From assembly GCA_014377155.1 (NCBI GenBank), contig JACMQD010000294.1, positions 1-5,081 on the forward strand: a stretch of DNA of 5,081 nucleotides, in the 5' to 3' direction. The DNA comes from Herminiimonas sp. Lineage in GTDB: Bacteria; Pseudomonadota; Gammaproteobacteria; Burkholderiales; Burkholderiaceae. This document shows positions 1-5,081 of the stretch, piece after piece. The notes beneath the pieces were generated by a model. The model saw nothing but the letters and a program-made list of their open reading frames with translations. It made no database searches and was not told where the DNA came from. Numbering within the stretch: the stretch's first letter is position 1; every line of letters starts with the position of its first letter. The translations under genes and the position numbers were made by a program.

Positions 1-249
1 ATTCAATCCATGCATCCGGGCGCCGTCCCACACGATGGCGAACGCATCGCTGCCTAGTCCGCACGATACCGGTTCGACGATGGTCAGCGCGGCGGCAGCG
101 GCGATCGCGGCATCGACCGCATTGCCGCCCTTGAGCAGCATACGCAAGCCGGCTTGTGCCGCAAGCGGTTGCGATGTCGCCACCACGTTGCGCGCAAAGA
201 GTGGCACGCGTGCGGTGGGATACGGGTTTTGCCAGTCGAATGTGGACAT
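1..249 (-). CDS. Gamma-glutamyltransferase family protein, N-terminal 83 residues (gene runs off the left edge)
   Basis: Reading the minus strand from the ATG at 249 gives 83 codons open to the window edge. Residues 34-60 carry the gamma-glutamyltranspeptidase N-terminal signature: an AGLRML helix, GGNAVDAA at 41-48, an Ala-rich helix and VEP at 58-60. GLGSDAF at 64-70 then matches the family's G-[IL]-G-G-D-A-F strand. The family is made as a precursor that cuts itself before a Thr to give a two-chain enzyme that transfers or hydrolyses gamma-glutamyl groups, for example from glutathione. The cleavage site lies outside the window, so activity cannot be judged. No signal peptide precedes the domain, which fits the cytoplasmic YwrD-like branch better than the secreted Ggt branch. 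A GAGGAAAG ribosome binding site (259-266 on the plus strand) supports the start. The gene is divergent from the toxin-like gene at 456. The family is sure and the exact substrate is unknown. Confidence 0.9.
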   Translation of the reverse strand, partial: MSTFDWQNPYPTARVPLFARNVVATSQPLAAQAGLRMLLKGGNAVDAAIAAAAALTIVEPVSCGLGSDAFAIVWDGARMHGLN

Positions 250-277
250 GATGGGCAGCTTTCCTCTATTGTTTAAA

Positions 278-322
278 CCGGCAGGTTGCCGGGTAATGAA
301 CATACTTTGCCGGCGCCGGCAA
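278..322. repeat. Cluster of CCGGCA/TTGCCGG inverted repeats in the divergent intergenic region
   Basis: CCGGCA (278-283) and TGCCGG (287-292) form a 6-bp inverted repeat with a 3-nt gap. At 307-322 lies a perfect 16-bp palindrome, TTGCCGGCGCCGGCAA. The two TTGCCGG copies (286-292 and 307-313) start exactly 21 bp apart, about two helical turns, as expected for sites bound on one face of DNA by a dimeric regulator. The cluster lies upstream of the minus-strand gamma-glutamyltransferase start and more than 100 bp upstream of the plus-strand toxin-like gene. It could instead be a short repetitive extragenic element. The CTTTTTC that follows the palindrome on the plus strand also resembles an intrinsic terminator, although no plus-strand gene precedes it. 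Confidence 0.5.
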
Positions 323-400
323 CTTTTTCTGGTAAACGCCGCTTAACCTGATTCTAGCCTGACACGTTACGTTGGGCACGCAAGTCGACGCAAATTATGG

Positions 401-429
401 TTGTTGTCAATTTGGCTACATGTTAATAT
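401..429 (+). promoter_or_regulatory. Likely sigma-70 promoter of the toxin/immunity-like unit
   Basis: A TTGTTG -35 element (401-406) is followed by a 17-bp spacer and a TAATAT -10 element (424-429) in a locally AT-rich stretch. Transcription would start near 436 and give a leader of about 20 nt. The ribosome binding site AAGG (446-449) falls six bases before the ATG at 456. This layout argues against the upstream alternative starts at 372 (TTG) and 420 (ATG), because both would lie before the transcript begins. Confidence 0.45.
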
Positions 430-455
430 TTCGGCACATTTTTTCAAGGTATGAC

Positions 456-1340
456 ATGCAGACTATCGAAGGGTTTTCCCAACAAGACAAGCTCAGGCTG
501 GCGATCGAAAACGGTGCCGGCAAGTTGCCAGGCGATCTGGCAGACGACTTGCGCAAGCTGGCCACACCCGAAGCCGTGGCGATCATGGTCGGGGTGCTGG
601 TGGTTTGGGCCGGATCGCATTTCATGGGTGTTGGCATGGTGGCCGACGTAGTCTTGCTGATCGTCGGTTTTGCGATGGCGGGTGCCTCGGCCTATGAAGC
701 CGGCAAGTTGATCGTCCGGTTCGCCGACAAATCGCTCAACGCCAAGAGCAATAGCGATATCGACGAGGCGGGCAGTTGTCTGGCGGCGGCAGTGTCTCTC
801 ATCGGTGTGCAGGTCCTGGCGGCGTTGCTGTTGAAGACAAGACCCAAAACTTTCAAAGATTTTACCTTCAACCGGTTCGTCAGCGGGCCCCGACCGGCCG
901 GCACGATGTTTTACAAGCCGACCATCAAGACGGGCCGCTCGCAGTTTGGTGAAATGGGGTTCACTTCTCAGTGGGGAGACATTCATGTCACCAGCACGCT
1001 GCCGCTGGTTGAGAAGCGCCTGACGCTCTATCATGAGTTGATTCATAGCGTCCTGTCACCGAAGTTGTATCTGTTTCGCGATTTCCGGGCAACGCTTTCT
1101 CAAAATGGGTACGCCGCGTCCCATCTCCTGCGATTCCTCGAAGAACTGCTGTGCGAAACCTACAGCCTGCTGCGTGTGAACGGCTTCAAGAGCAGGAACC
1201 TGATCGATGGTATCGCGTTCCCGATTCGCGGTCAGTACACGACCATTTCGGCTATGGGGTCCGAGGCTACCGGTTTGTTGCTCGGACCGATCAATGTCGC
1301 GGGAATGATCTATCAGGTCTGCGTCAGCGGCGCCCGATGA
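456..1340 (+). CDS. Putative HExxH metallopeptidase-type polymorphic toxin / T6SS-like effector with hydrophobic N-terminal segment
   Basis: The product is 294 residues long from the ATG at 456, chosen for its AAGG site and the promoter just upstream. The frame stays open back to a TGA at 360-362, so no delivery domain is fused upstream. Residues about 39-58, 61-79 and 104-126 are strongly hydrophobic, Ala/Val-rich helices separated by a charged stretch. From memory of the family, this resembles the pre-toxin segment found in Rhs/PAAR-linked and standalone effectors. The C-terminal half carries LYHELIHSVLSP with HELIH at 193-197, the HExxH motif of zinc peptidases. The helix at 225-242 contains E229, E230 and E234 as possible third zinc ligands. 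The downstream gene overlaps its stop codon, as immunity genes often do. No PAAR, VgrG, RHS or signal peptide is visible. Proteolytic activity and secretion are inferred. It could also be a non-toxic membrane-associated peptidase-like protein. Confidence 0.7.
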   Translation: MQTIEGFSQQDKLRLAIENGAGKLPGDLADDLRKLATPEAVAIMVGVLVVWAGSHFMGVGMVADVVLLIVGFAMAGASAYEAGKLIVRFADKSLNAKSNSDIDEAGSCLAAAVSLIGVQVLAALLLKTRPKTFKDFTFNRFVSGPRPAGTMFYKPTIKTGRSQFGEMGFTSQWGDIHVTSTLPLVEKRLTLYHELIHSVLSPKLYLFRDFRATLSQNGYAASHLLRFLEELLCETYSLLRVNGFKSRNLIDGIAFPIRGQYTTISAMGSEATGLLLGPINVAGMIYQVCVSGAR

Positions 1341-1594
1341 TCACGCGCGAACAGGCATGCGACCAGGCGGCGGCGCTATGCAAGGCGCAGGGTATCGAAT
1401 TCGGCGAGCAGGTCACCGCCTATCAGAGTGGCGCGTCGGGCGCAGGTGAATTTTTACGCCATCTGTTGTCAGGAAAAAAACAGCCAAAAACGTGGGTTGT
1501 CATCACTCACATGGATCGCAAGGGCGGCAACAAGGTGTTTGAATTCGATGCCGAAAGCGGCGCCCTGATCAAGGAAAATTTGATCCGGCGCTGA
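1337..1594 (+). CDS. Small protein coupled to the HExxH protein, candidate immunity protein
   Basis: The ATG at 1337-1339 overlaps the TGA of the upstream gene (ATGA), so translation is probably coupled and both products made together. The 85-residue product has no signal peptide or membrane segment. An N-terminal helix (TREQACDQAAALCKAQG, residues 3-19) is followed by a Gly/Ser-rich turn (31-37), a basic patch (46-51) and two strands: TWVVITHMD (52-60) and KVFEFDAESGALI (66-78). The D-x-x-[ST]-G-x-[LI] turn in the last strand and the helix-plus-hairpin layout recall PepSY-like or YrhB/Imm35-type small proteins, but I cannot assign a family. The role as cytosolic immunity partner is inferred from gene order, overlap and size. 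The frame stays open upstream to 1151, but only inside the preceding gene, so the overlap start is preferred. Confidence 0.75.
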   Translation: MITREQACDQAAALCKAQGIEFGEQVTAYQSGASGAGEFLRHLLSGKKQPKTWVVITHMDRKGGNKVFEFDAESGALIKENLIRR

Positions 1595-1603
1595 TCTTCG
1601 AGC

Positions 1604-1617
1604 GAGCATGCCTGCTC
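1604..1617. terminator. Weak hairpin in the convergent gap, possible bidirectional stop
   Basis: GAGCA (1604-1608) and TGCTC (1613-1617) form a perfect 5-bp stem with a TGCC loop, ten bases after the candidate immunity gene. No T-tract follows on either strand, so it is a poor intrinsic terminator. The 66-bp gap between two convergent genes holds nothing better. Confidence 0.2.
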
Positions 1618-1660
1618 AATTCTGCTCAAGCTGATCCGCGCGGCGTTGTTGCACTGCACG

Positions 1661-2899
1661 TCAAATAATGCCTTTGTCGCGCAAGCCTGCAAGCTCTGAT
1701 GCGCTGCGCCCCAGTACGTCACGCAGCACTTCATCGGTATGCTGTCCCAATAGCGGCGGCGGCATGTCGTATTGCGGCGGGGTGGCCGACATCTTCATCG
1801 GACTGCCGACCAGCTTGACGATACCGGCGCTCGGATGCGGCAGGTCGACTTGCATCCGCCTCGCTTCGACTTGCGGATTGTCGAAAACTTCGTCGAGCCG
1901 ATTGATCGGTCCGCACGGCACACCGGCCTGTTCCAACTGATCGATCCATTGTTGCTTGGTGCGGGTCTTGACCATTGCTGCGAGCAGGGGTACGAGGATG
2001 TCGCGATGGCGTACGCGCATCGGATTCGTGGCGAATCGATCGTCGCGTGCGAGATCGGGTTGGCCACCGGCCGTGACGAACTTCACAAACTGGCTGTCGT
2101 TGCCCACGGCGACGATGATGTGACCATCGGACGTGGCAAAGGTCTGATAGGGTACGATGTTCGGATGGGCATTGCCCGAACGTTTCGGCGCGATGCCGCT
2201 GGCAAGGTAGTTGGTATTCATATTGGCCAGCATCGCCACCTGCACGTCAAGCAGCGCCAGGTCGATGTACTGGCCCTCGCCGGTGCGGTCGCGGTGGGTC
2301 AGCGCAGCCATTACCGCGATGGTCGCGTACATGCCGGTCATCAGGTCGGAAATCGCCACGCCGGCCTTTTGCGGCCCGCCGCCCGGCAGGTCGTCGCGCT
2401 CTCCGGTAATCGACATGAAGCCGCCCATGCCCTGCACGATGAAATCGTAGCCTGCTCGTTGGGCATAGGGTCCGGTCTGGCCGAAACCCGTGATCGAGCA
2501 ATACACCAGATCGGGTTTCACCTGGCGCAGCGACTCGAAGTCGAGACCGTATTTTTTCAGTTGTCCTACCTTGTAATTTTCCAGCACCACGTCCGACTGG
2601 CAGGCTAGCTCACGCACGATCGCCTGTCCCTCCGGCGTCGCGATATCGACGGTGACCGAGCGCTTGCCGCGGTTGGCCGACAGATAATAGGCCGCCTCGG
2701 TGGTGTCGTTGCCGTCGGCGTCACGCAAGTAAGGTGGCCCCCACGCGCGTGTATCGTCGCCAGTGCCGGGGCGCTCGACCTTGATGACGTCAGCGCCGAG
2801 GTCGGCCAGATTTTGCGCACACCATGGTCCGGCCAGCACGCGCGTAAGATCCAGAACGCGCACGTGCCCGAGCGATTTTTTTAAAGGCGATTTTTGCAT
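1661..2899 (-). CDS. Class III (CaiB/BaiF family) CoA-transferase, SUGCT/GcdG-like
   Basis: The 412-residue product has the usual family length and moves coenzyme A between carboxylic acids through an aspartyl-CoA thioester in the cytosol. Near the N terminus are RVLDLTRVLAGP (14-25), NLADLGADVIKVERP (30-44) and DTRAWGPP (49-56). These are followed by YYLSANRGKRSV (71-82) and YCSITGFGQTGP (133-144). The catalytic Asp is probably D185 in SDLMTGMY (184-191), matching the D-x-x-T-G motif of formyl-CoA transferase. GVPCGPIN (326-333) and PPPLLGQHT (380-388) close the C-terminal domain. The text resembles human SUGCT, which uses glutarate, succinate or hydroxymethylglutarate. Bacterial relatives often sit beside glutaryl-CoA dehydrogenase, but no such gene is visible here, so the substrate is unproven. 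The ATG at 2899 has only a weak TGGA site seven bases away. The gene is divergent from ugpQ and convergent with the toxin/immunity-like unit. Confidence 0.93.
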   Translation of the reverse strand: MQKSPLKKSLGHVRVLDLTRVLAGPWCAQNLADLGADVIKVERPGTGDDTRAWGPPYLRDADGNDTTEAAYYLSANRGKRSVTVDIATPEGQAIVRELACQSDVVLENYKVGQLKKYGLDFESLRQVKPDLVYCSITGFGQTGPYAQRAGYDFIVQGMGGFMSITGERDDLPGGGPQKAGVAISDLMTGMYATIAVMAALTHRDRTGEGQYIDLALLDVQVAMLANMNTNYLASGIAPKRSGNAHPNIVPYQTFATSDGHIIVAVGNDSQFVKFVTAGGQPDLARDDRFATNPMRVRHRDILVPLLAAMVKTRTKQQWIDQLEQAGVPCGPINRLDEVFDNPQVEARRMQVDLPHPSAGIVKLVGSPMKMSATPPQYDMPPPLLGQHTDEVLRDVLGRSASELAGLRDKGII

Positions 2900-2944
2900 G
2901 GCATTTTCCAGGAGCGGAGTTTGAAGAAGTTCGATTAGCTTGAT

Positions 2945-2972
2945 ATTCTATCTCCATAAGCCGCGCTGTAAC
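2945..2972 (-). promoter_or_regulatory. Candidate promoter of the CoA-transferase gene
   Basis: On the minus strand GTTACA (plus 2967-2972, four of six consensus bases) is followed after 16 bp by TAGAAT (plus 2945-2950, five of six). Transcription would begin near 2938 with a leader of about 39 nt before the ATG at 2899. The -35 element lies inside the palindrome at 2967-2980. Confidence 0.4.
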
Positions 2973-2980
2973 GCATTACA
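2967..2980. promoter_or_regulatory. TGTAA-N4-TTACA palindrome, candidate operator in the divergent promoter region
   Basis: TGTAACGCATTACA is a 14-bp inverted repeat with perfect 5-bp arms around CGCA. It overlaps the proposed -35 of the leftward CoA-transferase promoter and a possible rightward -10 (TACAAT, 2977-2982) for ugpQ, for which I see no good -35. A regulator bound here could control both genes. No regulator gene is present in the window and I cannot name one from the motif. Confidence 0.4.
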
Positions 2981-3009
2981 ATCATCCGTCATACCGACTG
3001 GGAACGCGC

Positions 3010-3750
3010 ATGTGGACATATCCAAAAATCATTGCTCATCGCGGCGGCGGTACGCTAGCGCCTGAAAATACCCTGGCTGGTATTCGCTGCGGCCTGGCCC
3101 ATGGCTTTTATGCAGTCGAGTTCGATGTGATGTTGTCAGCCGACGAGGTGCCGGTGCTGATGCACGACCCGCGCGGCGGGCGCACGGTGCCGGGCAGGCG
3201 CTGCGTGTCCGACTGCACTGCTGCCGAACTGGCGGCAATGGATGCCGGCAGCTGGTTCGGATCGCAATTTGCCGGCGAGCCGCCGCCGTCTTACTTGCAG
3301 GTGCTTGAATTCTGCACGCAACACAAAATCTGGATGAATGTTGAAATCAAGCCGGTGCCGGGCTTCGAATCGCGCACCGGTACCGTGGTGGCGGCCGAGA
3401 CACTGCGTTTCCTCGCATCGCAGCCATCGGCCGTGATGCCGTTGTTTTCCTCTTTTGCAATGGATGCGCTATTGGCGGCCAAGGCCGAAGCACCGCACAT
3501 CCCGCGCGGATACCTGATGGATCGCATTGCGTCCGACTGGCAAACCCTATTGCAGGAAACCGGCGCCGTCTCGCTGCATGTAAACCACCGGCACCTTAGT
3601 CCGCGCCAGACGACAGCGATCCACGACGCAGGGTACGGCGTTTTTTGCTACACCGTCAACGATCCGATAAGAGCCGAAGAAATCCTGTCGTGGGGCGTCG
3701 ACGCCTTCTGTACTGATCGCATCGATCTGATCCGGTTTAGAAGTTCCTGA
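3010..3750 (+). CDS. ugpQ: Cytosolic glycerophosphodiester phosphodiesterase
   Basis: The 246-residue product hydrolyses glycerophosphodiesters, such as those from phospholipid turnover, to glycerol-3-phosphate and an alcohol. It matches E. coli UgpQ (about 247 residues) along its length. IIAHRGGGTLAPENTLAG (7-24) carries the HRG motif with catalytic His10. Glu37 and Asp39 in VEFDV are the metal ligands, and His52 in MHD is the second catalytic His. NVEIKP (110-115) supplies further active-site residues, and SSF, HVNH, YTVN and GVDAFCTD follow in family order to a GDPD TIM barrel. There is no signal peptide, so it is the cytosolic UgpQ type and not periplasmic GlpQ. GGGAA at 3000-3004, five bases before the ATG, supports the start. 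It stands alone without ugpBAEC transport genes, so its substrate supply is unclear. No clear terminator follows. The 121-bp gap to the next gene holds only a TTACATC direct repeat (3763-3769 and 3772-3778) of unknown meaning. Confidence 0.95.
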   Translation: MWTYPKIIAHRGGGTLAPENTLAGIRCGLAHGFYAVEFDVMLSADEVPVLMHDPRGGRTVPGRRCVSDCTAAELAAMDAGSWFGSQFAGEPPPSYLQVLEFCTQHKIWMNVEIKPVPGFESRTGTVVAAETLRFLASQPSAVMPLFSSFAMDALLAAKAEAPHIPRGYLMDRIASDWQTLLQETGAVSLHVNHRHLSPRQTTAIHDAGYGVFCYTVNDPIRAEEILSWGVDAFCTDRIDLIRFRSS

Positions 3751-3871
3751 CTTTACCGCTGGTTACATCGCTTACATCTTCGACCTCGTCAGAACCGATC
3801 GGGTGCGGCTTAATAACGTATGGGTCGGCACCATGCGATCCACTTCATCGACTACCGCCAAGGAAACATGA

Positions 3872-3973
3872 ATGGGAATTGTCTTATTGGTATCAGCCGT
3901 ATTGTCCGCGTTACTTGCCGCGTCGGCAATTACCCGTAACTCTGCACCAGAACTGAAAAGGATTCAAAAATGA
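3872..3973 (+). CDS. Hydrophobic 33-residue micro-protein or leader peptide, coupled to the next gene
   Basis: An ATG at 3872 opens 33 codons ending in TGA at 3971-3973, which overlaps the ATG of the exported protein gene (ATGA). An AGGAAA ribosome binding site at 3861-3866, ideally spaced, precedes it. Residues 3-20 form one hydrophobic stretch (IVLLVSAVLSALLAASAI), long enough for a single membrane helix, followed by a short polar tail with several Lys/Arg (TRNSAPELKRIQK). It could be a small single-pass membrane protein with its tail inside or outside, or a leader peptide that tunes translation of the next gene. A second ATG at 3868 in another frame opens a 23-codon peptide without such features. 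No homolog is known to me, and translation is inferred from the site and the overlap. Confidence 0.55.
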   Translation: MGIVLLVSAVLSALLAASAITRNSAPELKRIQK

Positions 3974-4290
3974 AGCTTGCCAAATTATTGGGCGCGGTGC
4001 TTGTCACCGCATGTGCACTGCCAGTATTCGCCCAGACTGCGACACCGAACATTAATCAAACACAGCGCAACCAAGAAAATCGTATCCTGAACGGCTTGCG
4101 CTCTGGCGAGCTAACCGTGACGGAAGCGCGGCAGTTGCAAGCTCGCGAGAATGCCATCGATGCCCAGAAGCAGTATGCCAAGTCCGACGGCGTGGTAACC
4201 GCGTCGGAGCGGCGTAGCCTGAAGCAGGCTCAGGCCAAGGCAAACAAGGCCATCAAGCGCAAGAAGAACAACAACCGTACCAACATGTAA
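3970..4290 (+). CDS. Small exported basic helical protein of unknown function
   Basis: The 106-residue product begins with a typical signal peptide (MKLAKLLGAVLVTACALPVFA), most likely cut after A21 by signal peptidase I. The VTAC at 12-15 also fits a loose lipobox, so a lipoprotein cut before C15 is possible. The mature part is about 85 residues, charged and almost all helical. It reads as two related halves: NRILNGLRSGELTVTEARQLQ (37-57), and a second unit around KSDGVVTASERRSLKQAQ (71-88), each with an [ST]-x-G-x-[LV]-T-x-x-E turn. The tail is very basic (KAIKRKKNNNR). Such two-unit proteins are common in beta- and gammaproteobacteria without an assigned function, as far as I recall. Calcium binding at the DG turn is conceivable, but the full EF-hand loop is absent. 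AAAAGGA (3956-3962) is a good ribosome binding site inside the preceding micro-ORF. A strong terminator follows. Confidence 0.88.
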   Translation: MKLAKLLGAVLVTACALPVFAQTATPNINQTQRNQENRILNGLRSGELTVTEARQLQARENAIDAQKQYAKSDGVVTASERRSLKQAQAKANKAIKRKKNNNRTNM

Positions 4291-4309
4291 ATCGGTAGCC
4301 ATCCGCCAG

Positions 4310-4336
4310 CCCGCCCCTTTTCGGGCGGGTTTTTTT
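4310..4336 (+). terminator. Strong Rho-independent terminator
   Basis: CCCGCCC (4310-4316) pairs perfectly with GGGCGGG (4323-4329) around a six-base CTTTTC loop, and seven T residues (4330-4336) follow. It lies 20 bases after the small exported protein gene and separates that unit from alaS. Confidence 0.95.
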
Positions 4337-4365
4337 ATGGCTTGTGCGTGGCGGATGCACTGGGG

Positions 4366-5081
<716 letters not shown>

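Noticed and set aside
307..329. Plus-strand intrinsic terminator (palindrome followed by CTTTTTC)
   Set aside because: No plus-strand gene precedes it, and the 16-bp palindrome would leave a very tight loop, so an operator or repeat reading is preferred.
35..346. Plus-strand open frame of 103 codons at the left edge
   Set aside because: It lies antisense to the gamma-glutamyltransferase N terminus, which matches its family well.
372..455. Longer N-terminus for the HExxH protein from TTG at 372 or ATG at 420
   Set aside because: Both lack a ribosome binding site and lie upstream of the predicted transcription start near 436. The ATG at 456 has AAGG at a good distance.
444..1046. Minus-strand open frame of 200 codons opposite the HExxH protein
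   Set aside because: It has no ribosome binding site or recognisable motif, and the opposite strand has promoter, site and motif support.
1772..2608. Long plus-strand open frame of 278 codons across the CoA-transferase gene
   Set aside because: It is the antisense shadow of a clearly conserved CoA-transferase. Its translation is rich in His and Arg and shows no domain.
3763..3778. TTACATC direct repeat with 9-bp period after ugpQ
   Set aside because: Only two short copies in an otherwise plain intergenic stretch; too little to call a regulatory site or array.
3868..3942. Alternative 23-codon ORF from ATG at 3868
   Set aside because: It uses the same ribosome binding site at poorer spacing, has no coherent hydrophobic or helical character, and does not couple to the next gene.

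Overview
The window looks like chromosome of a betaproteobacterium, probably Burkholderiales and perhaps Oxalobacteraceae. The reasons are the moderately high GC (by eye, not counted), the close match of alaS, ugpQ and the CoA-transferase to proteobacterial versions, and the ugpQ-then-alaS arrangement. The lineage is inferred from remembered family sequences, not from a search.

Left part (1-455): the 5' end of a gamma-glutamyltransferase gene on the minus strand runs off the window edge. The intergenic region that follows holds a cluster of CCGGCA/TTGCCGG half-sites, including a perfect 16-bp palindrome, and then a likely promoter pointing right. Positions 456-1594 hold a tightly coupled two-gene unit. 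The first gene encodes a 294-residue protein with hydrophobic N-terminal helices and an HExxH (HELIH) zinc-peptidase-like motif. The second, an 85-residue protein, starts inside the stop codon of the first (ATGA overlap). The best reading is a toxin/effector and immunity pair of the polymorphic-toxin or type VI secretion kind, with no secretion gene in view. It is the most interesting item here.

Middle (1661-3750): a class III (CaiB/BaiF) CoA-transferase most like the SUGCT/GcdG dicarboxylate group lies on the minus strand, convergent with the toxin/immunity unit. It is divergent from ugpQ, a cytosolic glycerophosphodiester phosphodiesterase. The 110-bp divergent region holds a TGTAA-N4-TTACA palindrome that overlaps promoter elements for both directions.

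Right part (3751-5081): an unannotated 33-residue hydrophobic micro-ORF with a strong ribosome binding site is coupled by an ATGA overlap to a small exported, basic, helical protein of 106 residues. A textbook intrinsic terminator closes this unit. A consensus TATAAT then precedes alaS, the alanyl-tRNA synthetase gene, whose first 221 codons are present. Apart from ugpQ and alaS, which are housekeeping genes, the units look functionally independent, and nothing links them into one pathway.
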